Of a DNA stretch of 64,000 bases, positions 49,221 to 61,165 are shown in pieces. The first letter of the stretch is position 1, and every line of letters begins with the position of its first letter. Made by a program: the position numbers and the translations under genes. Below the pieces are notes generated by a model. That model saw only the letters and a program-made list of their open reading frames with translations. It made no database searches and was not told where the DNA came from. This stretch comes from Rhynochetos jubatus (Eukaryota > Chordata > Aves > Eurypygiformes > Rhynochetidae): positions 2,858,001-2,922,000 of the forward strand of contig CM050668.1 in NCBI GenBank assembly GCA_027574665.1. Reading direction: 5' to 3'.

Positions 49221-49908
49221 ATTTTGTTAACCCTTTCTTGCCAGCACACAGACCTGGGGGATAAATGCACTTTCCCTTTGCAGAAAAATCAATACCATAA
49301 TAAAACAAAGTGCAGTCACATTTCTAGATTTGTCATTCCTCCTGGAGAAAGAAATGGGGAGAAACATATATGAGATGACTAAATGATGTCTGCATCCAGG
49401 CATTTCATGCTGCTGTATATGAAATGAGCTCAGCGGTGTCTTTTCTGCTAGAATATAAAGAAGTGACACAAGATAGGGATAGGGCCAGCACTCAATTTAA
49501 AACTTAATTTCTTAGTCATTGTTCTGCAAGTGTTTTAGCTCTTCTGTGCAGGCTGTAATCGGGTTATGACATTATTGGAACTGGACATCTTTCTTCCAGT
49601 GCTTTGTCTCAAAGTAGTTAACAGAGACACAATTTTCTCCTCAGAGATTTGTTACTGCGTTGGGCTATGGTTTAGTTTGTTTTGGTTTGTGGGTTTTTTT
49701 CTTCCTAATGATTGAGCAAATTAATTTTCTTACTGCAATACTCCAGCATTTCACAGGAAAATGTAAAGCTCTGTTCTGTCTCGCTTGGCTTTGCTCACAT
49801 TTGACTGTTTTGCTGGGTACCTCCTAAAACATTAAGCTTTTTGCATCACTGAGGCTTCTGCTATTGATTTCAAGGAGAACGAGAGGAAAGCCACGGTAGG
49901 TATTCATT
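49221..49908. other. Non-coding; nothing recognised
   Basis: AT-rich single-copy sequence with no assignable feature. Confidence 0.5.
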
Positions 49909-49985
49909 TAGGCCTGATCCTGCAAAGGGCTGAGCATCCTTACAGCTCTGTTTGCAGCATCATGCCCATGAGGTGATGCTTGCTA
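49909..49985. mobile_element. MITE-like relic (GGCCTGATCCTGCAAAG family)
   Basis: AGGCCTGATCCTGCAAAGGG then CTGAGCATCCTTACAGCTC matches the left half of a sauropsid palindromic repeat that begins GGGCCTGATCCTGCAAA and continues GCTGAGCACCCTCAACTCCC. The right arm is not clear. Confidence 0.45.
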
Positions 49986-51479
49986 TTCAAAGAAATATAT
50001 TTTGGTGCACGCAAAAGCTGTTGATTTTTAATGGTTTTCTAAATTCATTTTCTGTTTGTACAGCTTGGCTTGGAAATCTGTTACTTTGAGTTTTCTAAAT
50101 ATTTAGAAACATTTCTCAGTGTTTATTAAATCTTCCCTTTAAAAGTCCGAGCTCTGAAGCCTGCCCCACACTGAGCAATCCTGCTCTGTGCAGGAGACTA
50201 GGAGACTGCAGGATTTTTCCATCTCTAGTTTCTATAATTACCCTGTTATTCCTTTTAGGAGTCTTTGCATGGTATTTTTATGTAGGATACGACTTACAGC
50301 AAGCATATCTCTCTTAGTAAGTATAAGAGCCCTCATGTCCCAGCATTTGAACCAGGACTGGTATTTTTACAGCTGTTTTATGAGCCAAAACTTGTTGCAG
50401 CTGCTGAGGTGGTGGCAGAATAAAGACAAGACAGTTCCTCTCCCTCCTCCCAAGCCCAGCAGCCCCAGAGAGCCTTTTGGTATTTTACTGATTTTTACAG
50501 GAGTGATTTTAGGTGTGTGCAGTGTTGGCTGGCGCTTGCTCCTAAAGCCTGGCTTGGCTGGGGGAAGTCTCCATTCAGCCCTGCTGCAGCCTTCATGCCC
50601 CTGGGTCTCTGCCCCAGCTTTGCCATCTGAGCACCGGGGAGGCCAGCACACCCTGAAATCCCTGTACAGCTTACATGACTCCCGAGACCCTCACGGTAAG
50701 GACAAGCTACAGCTTGGGTCATGGCTGTGGGCTTGGTGGCAGAAGGTGTATGTCCAGCTGGACCACATGCCAACACCCCGCTCCCACCCAGTCCCACTGT
50801 TGGGGTTACGCTGACACGCTGCTCCCATCTCTGCTTGCCTTATAGTGCGGATCTCCTGCGCCTCTTGCATTAACTCTTTTATGTTAGTTTGAAAGTTTGA
50901 GCCTTTCATTATTCAGAGGAGGAGGCTGTAGAATGGAAAGCAATTTATGCAGTAAATTGTTAGGCAGTCGAACTGTTAAATGAACACTTATTAGAGAGAT
51001 ACAAAAAAGTATGAGTCACCAAACAGCAAAATACACATTAACACAGCAAAAACCCCAGCAATAAATGGAAGGTCAAAAGCTAAAGCAATTAAAATATTCC
51101 AGTGTGAGCCAACCCGCTGGCCCTGCAGCTTGCACTCCTCTTAGCCACAGAGGATCTGCTCCTCACCTTTCAGTGTCAGGAGGCTCAAGTCCTTCAGTGG
51201 ACTCCCAGAGTGCCACCTCTGCCAACTCCAAGGGCATTCTCCAACCTGTTTGGCTGCTGTATCATTTCCTATTGTCATACTGTAGTCTGCAGCCTTCCAT
51301 CACCCCTCATCACCCCTGCACATTTCTCTAACAGAATATCAGGCAAATAGTAACCTGATTTTTCCGATAATCTAGCTTTGCAATCCATGGTGGAGTCTAA
51401 GAATGTCAGGGCTTGGGGCCGTATCCTTGCTTAGGAGCGATGTTGTTTGCTGTCTGATGCTCGCAGTGCGTCTAGTGGA
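49986..51479. other. Non-coding; one long chance frame
   Basis: The plus frame at 50188-50814 spans 208 codons. It is rich in Leu, Pro, Ser and Trp, shows no domain, and is matched by competing minus frames (50367-50797), so I do not call a gene. 50935-51060 is AT-rich and frame-poor. Confidence 0.45.
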
Positions 51480-51560
51480 GATGGTCAGGCAGAAAGCGGG
51501 ATGGGGGGAGAGAGGGCAAGGGGAAAAGGAGAAAAAAAGGCCGAGGGGATTTTTGCTGAG
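51480..51560 (+). repeat. Purine-rich tract
   Basis: A stretch of mostly G and A contains GGATGGGGGGAGAGAGGGC and AAGGGGAAAAGGAG. It is capable of triplex or G-quadruplex formation. Listed as low complexity only. Confidence 0.5.
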
Positions 51561-51769
51561 GCAAGGGTGTCCCTGATCGATGGGGAGGGAGAATCCCTGG
51601 AGCGCATCCCACGGGAGCAGGTCTGGGGGCTGTCCCGGGAGGAAGCAGCATTGTGGCCAGGTCCCCAGCAATGCTGGGAACGGTTAGTTCTCCTCGAGGT
51701 ATCTATCATAATGTGTGGTATGAGAAGATTAGCTTTTCTTCCATTCCTAGCCTGCTGTCTCCCCACCAT

Positions 51770-52060
51770 GGATAATATATAAAACAGTAGACTTTTATTC
51801 ATTAGCATTTATGGGAAAATGTTAATATTAAACTGTAAGTGAAAAGCCCTATCTTATTGAATTCTTCTGCTGTGTTATTGGGAGCCTAATTACATTTTGC
51901 ATTTAAATAAAAACCAGATGACGTTCAGGACAGTCAGGCAAGCATTCTGTAAGTGAGAATTTATCTTGCGATCTGGGTAAACAATGTCTCATCATTTAAC
52001 AGTTATTATAAATAATGGGTTTTTAAGCACTTTGCTGGGAGTTCATATTGGCTCCACACG
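51770..52060. promoter_or_regulatory. Candidate conserved non-coding element
   Basis: CpG-poor, frame-poor sequence contains ATTCATTAGCATTTATGGG, GGAGCCTAATTACATTTTGC, CCAGATGACG and GTAAACAATGTC (FOX/SOX-like). Its look is that of a vertebrate enhancer. The inference is from composition and short words only. Confidence 0.3.
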
Positions 52061-54740
52061 GGTTGCACTAAGGGAGAGAGAATTTCAGTGACATCTTCCA
52101 GGCATCCGGTGAGGAGGAATCATATCCTGAGCTCCCTTCTCAAGCTGCAGCAGTTTTCATCCTCCTCTGTTTATTATTGCTCAATATTGTGCACACAATC
52201 GGCTGACAAAAAAAAAAAACCTACGAGTAAGAAAAATGACAGATCGGTTGGAAGCGTTTTGCAAAGGGAGAAAACATCCCTGCTGCCGCCTCAGCAGAAC
52301 TGGGAGGTGTTCAGGACCCTTGGGGATGTTCATGCAAGTGGATGAAACCTCCAAAAGTATATTCTTTCCGTAAAAATGGTGCTGAGTTAAAAGTTATGTG
52401 TTCTTCCGCAAAGAATGAAACAGATATGGAAGCAAAACTTAAAGACTAAAAGGTAATAGACCGGCTGCTTTTTTCTGTTTCTGCTGGTGCCCTCTTAAAC
52501 TACATCACTGCTAATTACACGCTCAGTAATGCGTGAGCTAATTTAGAAAAAGAGCAAAACTTCTAAAAGATGTAAATAGCTTTTTCCCCACTTCTGTTGT
52601 TTGTATTCTGCATTTCATTCCTGTCACTTCAGACAAGGTGGCGGTGCTTTTGTTGCTAGCTGGCTTTTACTGTGCTCCCTGCTCCTCAGGCAGTAGCAAG
52701 AGCCTCTGAGATTTCTCCAAGGCATTTCCCATCACAGGCAGGGAGCAGCTTCCCCGCAGTCTGTCCCACATCCCAGGGAGGAAGGAATTAGTTTTCCATG
52801 CAGACAGAAGGAGGTGGTATGGGGATTCATTTCTGTTAAGCATCCATTCGCTATTGTGAAAAGATACAGAACTTGGGAGAGCCTGATGCTGGCTGGTGGC
52901 ATGTCAGGAAGCCGCCCACCCTGTCAAATGGCTGTTCAGGACATAAACTGTTTACTGCCTTTTTCTGTGCGAGGCATTTTACCCAATTTTCCAAGAAGAC
53001 CCCCGCAGTTAAAATACCATCTTTTAAATTTTTTTTTTTTATTATTTATTTGTTATTTCCTTGGTCAGTGACTTTCACAGTATCTGACCAACACATGAAC
53101 TCTGTGTTTACATCAGAAACTGATGGTGTTGTGAAAGACAAAGGGTCAGTATCACTTCACCAACTATTTCCAAAGATGTTTTTCTGGGAAGGCCACAGGC
53201 AGGAAGGTGCCGTCAGGGTCAGCAGCCAGGGCCTGCACCGTTCCCTCTGCTTCGTCTCAGTGGCACGGCATGGGAGCGAGGAGCCGCGGGTGGCTGGGGA
53301 TGGTGAGCACATGCAGAACCCTGATCGAGGTGAGCGGGATGGAAAATAGTGGTGACTCCCTAACCAGGTAGAGACGGCATCGTGCTGGGGACCCAGAAGC
53401 AGTACCATGTGGTGTGCTGTGAAGGGATGCTCGGATGTGTTGCTGTTCTGATTTTCTCCTAAGGCAGGGTGCAGCATTCCCATGGATGGCATCTCCCATC
53501 TATTCCCACATGCCACACCGAGCAGCTATTCCTGTTGGGCACTCATTGTTGAGGCCAGGTTGTCAGGTGGAAATGATATTTGGTGGTGTTACTCAAAAGA
53601 CAAATTAACCTGGCAGCCTTCCTCCGTCATCTGCAGCCACTGAGATCTGCAGCAGTGGGTAGATGAGTTGTACAGGGACAGATCCCTGGCCTGAAAGGGA
53701 TGTGCTTTCTTGCCTTCACTCAGGGCTGTTTTTGTCCACACCCTTTAGTAAAAACCTTCAGATTATATTGTGCCAGTATTATGTTGTCTCTTTGGTCTGT
53801 CTTTTGGAAATGTGGCTGGTCACCCATCAAAATGTGACGAAAAGTCTGCGAAAGAACACAGCATGAAGAGCAGGTAGTTATCTGAACTTCACTGCCAGAT
53901 GCCCAAGTACAAGGCAGAATCCGCACAGCTTGGGATGATTTAAATTGCCTTTTATGTGGGATGTGGCCAGAGGAATGCCTTGGTTTGCCATTAGGTCTTT
54001 GAGATTTCACACAAGAGTTACCCTTCGCCACACGCTCCTCCACAGGCTGCAGCTCATTCGCACGTTTAACAGTGCTTGTAAGAGCGTAACTAAAAAGGCG
54101 AAGTATATTCGAATCAATACTTGGAATAGGTTTTAAAAATACGACTTTTAACAAGTGAAAATGCCCAGTTGACTGTTTTTCAGCTGCCTTCTGGTTTCAT
54201 GAGGACGAATGCAAACTGCTGTGTTGAACAACTCCATTCACAAAGGGCGGAATTAAGCTTCGGATGTGATTTTTATCCTTTTTTCATATTTATATCTAAC
54301 ATCAGAATTTGGAGCTATATAAATAAGACAGAATTTATCAAGAGCCTTAAGCAGTCCTGCAAGAGAGCGAGCCCACAAGGTTGGCCTGTTGTTTTCCCAG
54401 GCTCGGTTAATACTCAGTCTAGGTAGAGACGTGATTTTAAGAGTACTATGGCGAGCTTTGATTGCTTCGCAAAATTAAGTCTGTGTTTAGAAAATTGGTC
54501 TTCTTGAAACAGCGATGTCAACATAATCTTTGAAATAATTGACTGAATAGACCAAATAAGTTGCATTTGGAACTGGAGTTATTTGGATGGATTTGGAGTT
54601 TCTCAGCGTCACTAAAACCAGCACCAGGGAAATGAAAGGAGGAGACTTCAGCTCCTTAGATCTCCACCTGAGCTTTTCAGATTCAAGAGCCTTGAGCTGT
54701 TTAGATAAGCAGACAGTGCTGAGTCTGCGGTGACATAATT
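52061..54740. other. Non-coding; nothing recognised
   Basis: No gene or repeat family recognised. Homopolymers include A12 near 52207-52218 and a T run near 53030-53040. The frames at 52873-53349 plus, 53157-53516 minus and 53720-54154 minus have no recognisable domain. Confidence 0.45.
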
Positions 54741-54790
54741 CGTGAGCTTCAATGAAACTCTTCTGATTTGGACCAGCTGAGCATCTGCTC
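54741..54790. mobile_element. MITE-like relic end (CAGCTGAGCATCTG)
   Basis: GAGCTTCAATGAAACTC then TCTGATTTGGACCAGCTGAG and CATCTGCTC follow the right half of a sauropsid palindromic repeat whose sequence reads GAAGTCAATGGAGCTACGC, GATTTACACCAGCTGAGGAT, CTGGCCC. The left half is not recognisable. Confidence 0.4.
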
Positions 54791-57700
54791 CCCCCAAACT
54801 TTTAACTTTTCCTTTGAATCAAACCCAAATTCCAGTCCGGTCTAGCTTCCTCCTCAGCATCAATCTGCACCGGGGAGACAGCCCAGAGCCTCTCAGTAGC
54901 TTTCCTCGCTCACCCGAAAGGCCACTTCGTGTCAGAAGTACTAGAAGTTGTGCCAGAATGGCTTTGCTTTGTAATATTATACTTTTAAAAGGAACTCGGC
55001 AATACGTTTGTCAGAGGCACATAGTGCACGTATGCAGAATTCACACAGAGGCACGCTCCGAGCACAGAAGTTGTCCTCTTCCAGGACTGCCTGGTCTTCC
55101 TAACTGAGGGTTGTTAAGGAGGCCCAATAACTGAGGTAGCATCACAAGAAGGGAAAAAAATAGGTCTGAGGCATGAAAGCAACTGCTGAAGTTTGGAGGG
55201 TCAGGCATGTCTGAGATCCCCTGTTCAGCACATCAGTGAAGGTCTGCCGAGACCTTCAAGCAATTGCTGGATTTGGATTTTTGACCTTCAGACAATTTTC
55301 CTGCCCCAGCATCTTTGGTGGGACCATTGAACTGAGCCCAGGACAGGAGGAGAGGATCCCAGCACTTCTCAAGCACCCCAGGTCGTCACGCTCGTGTACG
55401 ATGGCTTTGCTGCAGACCCCTTTGAGACAGGACCCCCGCCCCAAGATCTCGAGTGGCTCCAGATCTGGTGGGAAGGGGAATGCTTAGGTCCATGCATTGG
55501 CTCCTATCTTGCTCTGGATAGAAGCGGGGTGGTGTCAGGGACAGGAATATCGCTTCCAAAACTGAGCAAGATGCAAGAGTCTGAGTGGTGTAGGACACAG
55601 AGCTGGTAGATGTCGTGAACATACAGATTACATTGGATTTGTATTTTCCTTTGTGGAGTCAGAGGCTGACGGAGGGGTCACTGTTGAGCAATCCGAGGCA
55701 CTCCCATAACCCTGGGAATGGGAGACCAAACCCAGGAATTTTAATACAGTGTTTTCTCTGCAAATGCTTTTCGTCTGATAGACACAGATGTGCTGCTTGC
55801 GTAACTGAAGATACAAGATAATTCTGCCTAAACACACTGACAAACTCGTGTGCAACTGGTTTGAAGGGGGAGGAGCGTGTATGTTATAACTCAAGGTATG
55901 TTATAGGATTTATAGGAGCAACATACTGACACTTCCAAGATGGGGTAGGAGGGGATTCCTTTAAAACCAGCCCACCATATCTGCATATTCATTTCAACAA
56001 CTCTTCAGGAAATCTTGCACAAGGAGTCGTAGGCTTGCATGATGTGGATGGCCTATAGAAACTGTTTTCTATAAGCATTTGATTCTTGTAGCTTTTGAAA
56101 TTTCACGTGCTGACTAAAGTCGCCATCTCATCCTTCTCAAGTGCCATTTATGTAGGAAAACATCCTAAACCTCTTTAGAAAAATATACAGCTCTAGGAAA
56201 CTTGAGATTATTTTTTAACAGCACTGCAGTCATTGTGAAAGTGCCTATCATGAAGAATATTCTCCCTTTAAATGCTAGTCCTTTATCTAGTGCACTTTTA
56301 ACCTTCCATAAAATGCTCAGAGTCGAGTCTGGCAAGATGCCAAAGTTTTGGGTCTCCTATTCCATGGGCTCAAGTTGTACGGAGCTTTTTGGGTTCTCTT
56401 TTTAAAGGGAAAAACAAGCTTTTTTTTTTTAGTAGACAAAATTCTTCAGACGTTCATGCATGAAAATGTTTTGTCCGTATCTCAACAATCTCTTCGTGCC
56501 TGAAGTAAACCCAGACATTTATGTAAGTTCAGATGTCCTCCCCATTTCCTAAGTGTTAGTTGTTTGGCATCTTTGCGTTGAACTGAGGCACTAGAAATGA
56601 AATTTGAGGTCTCAGAGGAGCTCTGATGTTCAGAAGGCTCAGTCTTCACTCCCCTGGTTATCCCCTGCCTCCCGTACCTCCTCATCGCCTTGCTAGATCC
56701 TGCCACCTTTTTTCCAACATGCCAGGTTGTATCTCCAAGTGCATGGCATTACCGAACTCTACGTGGATTCAGCATTAGAGTTATTGTAAGGTAGCTTGAC
56801 AGTAACTAATATTTTACATAGGCCACTGAATTCTCATTTCAGAGGAGTTGTTCAGGTAGCGTTTGCCCATCGTTTTATACTTTGCAAATTTAATGTAGGT
56901 GCTTTTGTGGTGTCCCAACATCTTTCAGGATGCAGCAGGATGAAATGGTTTTAATATGGGCATTGATTTTCAGCGTTCAAATGCGTGGTGTTACATTTCC
57001 TCTTTTGAATGCAGTTTAAAATCTCTTTTCTTAGACGGCTGCTTTAATGAAAAAGAAAAACAAACATTTCTTAGGAGCAGGTCTATCATGGCCACCCAAA
57101 TTATCGCAGGGAATCGGTCCCCACAGCTGCCTGCGCTGGTTGCCAGAACTGGCACGCATTAATGGCTTCTGCAAGAGCGGAGCACGGGACTTAGGGCAGA
57201 GAGCAGCTTTAATTGACTTTTAAACATTACCATAATCATACCAACTTGCAAACATCATAGTAATATATAAAGCTGGGAACTGATTTTCTGTCTGTCCTTT
57301 GGAAAGGAGCAGTGTAAAAATACATTTGCCCAGAAATTTCCACCATCTCCAATTAAAAGGAGCTCAGAAAATTAAGGTTTTTAATGAGCACTTGATGCTT
57401 TTGTTTCACTAGAATTCAATATTAATGATTTTTGCTTATCCAAATACCCAAAAGTGCAGGTTCCCCCTGGGGATGTGGTGCCGCCCACCCTTGCCGCCGG
57501 TGAGTCCCTGCGCAGGGCTGGAGCCAGCTCCACAGGTCCTCGCCTCGGAGCAGCCGTCGAGGGTGATGGAGATGGATTATAATTAGACCTCCCTCGTTAG
57601 CATAATTGCATTTCAAAAAAAAAAAAAAAAAGGAATACCCAAGAAAGACCTACAGCTGCAGTAGCAGCAGTGCAGTTTCCAAGCCTTTGTGGTGGGGGTG

Positions 57701-58020
57701 GTATTTCTGCGTCCCGGTGCGGTTGACGACTTCTCATCAGCTTCTGAGCTCTCCCCTGCCTTGAGCTGCGCCGTGCACGTCCCAGGCAGCGGCACCAGCT
57801 CCCGTGGGGACCGGTTATGATGTTCATGGTAAATGTTCGTGCAGAAATAGAGCCAAAAGCATCCAGCTGAGTTTAGGATGTTGTCTAAACACTGAAAGAT
57901 GGAGAGCTTACGTGTAAAAGTGCGTGTCGGCGTACAGGGGAGCGGAAGCTGGGCGATGGGGGCTGGTGTGAGCTTCTCCATGGGAGCACATCCCGCTCCC
58001 TTCAGCAGCAATCAGTAAAA
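54791..58020. other. Non-coding; poly-A run at 57615-57631
   Basis: A 17-base A run lies at 57615-57631. No gene recognised. The frames at 55236-55609 and 57613-58011 minus compete with others and have no domain. 55980-56470 is AT-rich single-copy sequence. Confidence 0.45.
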
Positions 58021-58220
58021 TAAAAATGTTTAACTAATCCATTCACTGGGGAGCTTTGTGTAAATTACAAACAGTTTAAGAGATCCTTAAGGCTTCCATT
58101 GTGTTAATACAAATTGCCTTTTAGTGTTCGCTTCATATAGGTTCCTTCTGAATGAGAATCCAGATGGCAGAAGCTACATAATTATTATTCATTACAGTTA
58201 ATAAGTAACACTCGCAAGCC
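58021..58220. promoter_or_regulatory. Candidate conserved non-coding element
   Basis: AATCCATTCACTGG, GTGTAAATTACAAAC, CCAGATGGCAG (E-box) and AATTATTATTCATTACAG lie within 200 CpG-poor, frame-poor bases. The stretch resembles developmental enhancers by composition. Not verified. Confidence 0.3.
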
Positions 58221-59635
58221 CCAGTCAGCTCTGCAAGTCCCCCATGATAGGCATTGTGCAAATGTTAGGGTAAAAAAATAGTCCTTGCCGCAGAATGTTT
58301 TAGGGTTTCGGTTGAAGACAAGAAGGTGTGAAGGGCCCTTACATTTCCCTGCCCAGGAGCACGGACGGGGCGGCCGTTTGGAGAGCTGTCTGCCGGGAGT
58401 CTTCCCACTTCTCCGAAGAAAGGAAATTGATTTTAAAACGAAGCTCTAATTTTGGCCTTTTAGCTGTTTGCTCAAAAACTACTCGTGGCCGGGGAGAGGT
58501 GGTTTTAGTAAGCGGCACCTTGTTCCTCTTGCCAATGCTGGAAAATGCCCGCCGTGCATCCTGATTCTGGGGAGGGGGCCGAGTACGTTCCTGCGCTCGC
58601 AGCCCCCTCGGCGCACGGTGGAGCCCAAAAAGCTCCCCAAAACAATTGCCGTGAATGACAGAAATGAAATCGGGGAGATTCAAGCCCTGCTGACCATTAC
58701 CCCACTTCCTGCATTCCTACTTGTTAATTGTCTAATTCCTAACGAGTCTTCAGGCGGCTGATGGACTTTCTGATGCGTGCTCACTCCTACGCTTCCTTCC
58801 CTCCTCCCTGGCCTCCTCCCTCGCCAGAGACCTTGTTCCTTTAAAAATGCCATCCTTAAAAATCAGAAATACTCAGCCCAGCAAAAGGAAAAGAGAACTT
58901 GACATTAGTTGAGCTTGAAAGGCTTGGTGCTGTGAAAAGTGACTGACGTGTGAAAAGAGGCTACAATTAGTTCTTTCCCCGAGCGCTCTCCCATTCAGTC
59001 CAGGGTCACTCCTTCAGTGAGCTGCGGCTTTGAGGGTAATGTGTTGTGACAGTTTGAGATGATGAAGAATAATTCTTGTATTCAGAGTTGCTGCCGCTTC
59101 CCCGCTGCCCTGACACATCAGGCTGCTGTCATTGTATCATTTATCCCGGCTGCGGCTCCGCCGGGCTGTGCGGGAGCCCGGGCAGCCCTCCGTAGGTAAG
59201 AGGAAAGGGTCAGCGCTTCCAGCAAATGATTTTGGAGGGTATTTTGAAACTGTGCTTAACAGGGGAAGGCAAACCTAGAGAAAGGAAAAACCATTAGAAG
59301 AAATAATGCACTGGAGATGAGATTTTTGAGTAGACATAAAGGAGATACCACGGCTTCAAGTGGACCACTACAGAGAGAGCACGAATACGAAAGGCAGCAT
59401 AATTTATGAGTGTTCCGGGCAAAAGAGGGCTATATAGATTTTCTTCAGGCATTTGAATTAATGCACCCTATAAAATGGTTTCACATTTAAGCTTGGCAGG
59501 GCTTTGTACCTTTCTAGATTTGATGGGGTCCTTTGACAGTTCGAGCTTTCTGGAATTGAGGGTGCAGCTACCTCTCCGGACAGGGGACAGCACCGCTCCC
59601 TGGACCTGAGGACCCCGGGGCTGTCCCCAGAGCAG
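58221..59635. other. Non-coding; GC content rising
   Basis: GC/CpG-richer patches appear at about 58360-58640 and 59140-59190. The frames at 58328-58761 plus and 58339-58683 minus overlap and have no recognisable product. Confidence 0.45.
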
Positions 59636-59682
59636 CTCCTCCTCCTCCTCCTCCTCCTCCTCCTCCTCCTCCTCCTCCTCCC
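59636..59682 (+). repeat. (CTC)n microsatellite, about 15 units
   Basis: A nearly perfect CTC trinucleotide repeat. On the minus strand one frame reads it as a run of arginines (within 59458-59733); this is an artefact of the repeat. Length is likely to be polymorphic. Confidence 0.95.
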
Positions 59683-60403
59683 CGCCTTGGCAGCCAGCTC
59701 AGGGAGAGCAGAGTGGCTTGGGCAGCAGAACAAGGGACAGGACCGTCAGCGTGGCGGTTGGGAACATCAGCAGAAAGAAGTGTTTCGTGGGAGGTTTCAT
59801 CCTCAGCGACAACGTACGCAGTGCAGGAAGGCTGTGCTGGTGCCGGGCTGCTGGAAGCAATGCCAGGCAGAAAGCAGCCAGCACTCGCTTTGCAACACCT
59901 TTAATGGCCCGTTGCTCTCCGAGCAGCATTGGTGTTTCCGCAGCCCCGGAGCGTGCCAGGCCACGGGAGGGGGACAGCTGCCCCCCAGGTGGGCTGCGAT
60001 TGCTGTCTGACCACTGGCTGGGCCACCTTCCCGACGGCCACTCCTCCCCGCGCCCACAGCGACGCGGAGTTTCACTGCCACCGCCTTCACCATGGCGCAA
60101 AGCACGTGTGCCCTGAAAATCCCTGTTATTCTGGGACCTTGGGTGATGCCAGCGGTGCCCATTACTGTTACCATCAAAAGTGCAGGCAGGGCTGTTCCCG
60201 GCTCCCCTGAAGTGACTTTCTCCTCATGGCTTCAGCAGATGTTCCTGCTCCTTCGTCGTTTTTCACGTCGGTTTCTTTTTGGTTTTAGGGCAGTCAGGAC
60301 TTCATGAGTTGTTTCCTCCGGGGACATGGGCAGGTTTTAGTATTTACGTTTCCAGTATTAGCATTTATTTGTATTTGTGTTTGTTTTTCACGGGCTTTTG
60401 AAA
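59683..60403. other. GC- and CpG-rich non-coding stretch
   Basis: Frames open in most registers on both strands between 59687 and 60307, which indicates base composition rather than coding. No domain is recognised in any of them. This could be an edge of a CpG island. Confidence 0.4.
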
Positions 60404-60540
60404 GCCTCAGGGAGCCATTTATGGGGCCAAAATAATGCAAGTGCTGGTCTTCTCACAGTATTTCATTTCCTTGATGATGGAAATGCTACGAGAAGAGCAG
60501 GTCTCATGTTATTTTGACCCCATAAATAGCTCCCAGAGGC
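60404..60540 (-). other. Imperfect long hairpin, 61-bp arms and 15-base loop
   Basis: Left arm 60404-60464 and right arm 60480-60540 are inverted copies without gaps. I count 48 of 61 positions complementary, in blocks such as CATTTATGGGG with CCCCATAAATA and GTCTTCT with AGAAGAG. The loop is 60465-60479. Most mismatches are transitions. A minus-strand transcript would turn six of them into G-U pairs (about 54 of 61 paired), against three for the plus strand. It could be a decayed palindromic transposon, a conserved hairpin element, or a structured or microRNA-like RNA. The pairing is seen in the sequence; the function is unknown. Confidence 0.6.
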
Positions 60541-60837
60541 CCCTTTCTTCCTTCTCCCACCCACTCCCCCCCCAAATCAAATATTTAGGTTTCTGCAAAG
60601 CCTGACTTCTCAACCCTGGTTATCTTGCTTCAGCAGAAGCAAATTGCAGTTATTACAAAATAGCCAGAGAGTCTATAAGGCCGAATGGGTTTTATATGAT
60701 GCGCAATTTGTTGGCTACTGTACAAGTTCATTAAAGTGTATCATAAGAGGTTGTTTTACTGGTACATTTAAGGAAGTTAATACATCTCGACAGTATATGC
60801 ATGGGGGAATGCAGATACAATAACCCTCAGACATGCT
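60541..60837. other. AT-rich single-copy spacer
   Basis: No open frame of note and no repeat. TTATATGATGCGCAATTTG and GTACATTTAAGGAAG lie in an AT-rich context that could be conserved. Nothing further can be said. Confidence 0.4.
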
Positions 60838-60895
60838 GGGGCCAAGTCCATTCCTGGCGTAACTCCACCGAACTAAACGAAATCACTCGCTGGGC
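60838..60895. mobile_element. Palindromic MITE-like relic (GGGCCAAATTCATCCCTGG family)
   Basis: GGGGCCAAGTCCATTCCTGG, CGTAACTCCACCG and ATCACTCGCTGGG match a sauropsid palindromic repeat that reads GGGCCAAATTCATCCCTGG, TGTAACTCCATTGAAGTC and GGAGTTACACCAGGG. The left half is clear and the right half is diverged. Confidence 0.5.
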
Positions 60896-61059
60896 AGCCG
60901 TGTCCTGCTCTGCTGGCGGTGCTGAGCCTTGATCCTGCCGCTGCTCCAAGCTCTCCTGCCACTCGCCCATGTCTTTTTGCAGGGGAATCACGGTTTTTCC
61001 TTGTATTTTGTGTTTTTCAGCATGCGTGTTCCCAGCACAGAGGCCATCAGTGGTCTGAC

Positions 61060-61165
61060 CGGTTATGTGACACACCTTACTTAGGTCTGGGAAGCATTTC
61101 CCCTCCTTCCAGCTGTGCAATGGGGTTCGGCTGCTCAGTCCCAGGGCAGTGAGGGCAGCACTGCT
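61060..61165 (+). mobile_element. Possible MIR-like relic
   Basis: GGTTATGTGACACACCTTAC, CTTCCAGCTGTGCAATGGGG, then CAGGGCAGTGAGGGCAG roughly follow the MIR 3' half (GTGTGACCTTGGGCAAG, CCAGCTGTAAAATGGGGAT, CACAGGGTTGTTGTGAGG). Weaker than the other copies. Confidence 0.3.

Noticed and set aside
50188-50814. 208-codon plus-strand open frame
   Set aside because: About one frame of this size is not surprising in 64 kb of mixed GC content. Composition is Leu/Pro/Ser/Trp-rich without a domain, and the minus strand is open over the same bases.
55665-55745. 5S-rRNA-derived head of an AmnSINE1-like element (GGAATGGGAGACC)
   Set aside because: Only a GATGGGAGACC-like word matches. Extending the alignment needs a large insertion and gives no clear internal promoter.
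59458-59733. Minus-strand frame with an arginine run
   Set aside because: The arginines come from the (CTC)n microsatellite, not from a gene.
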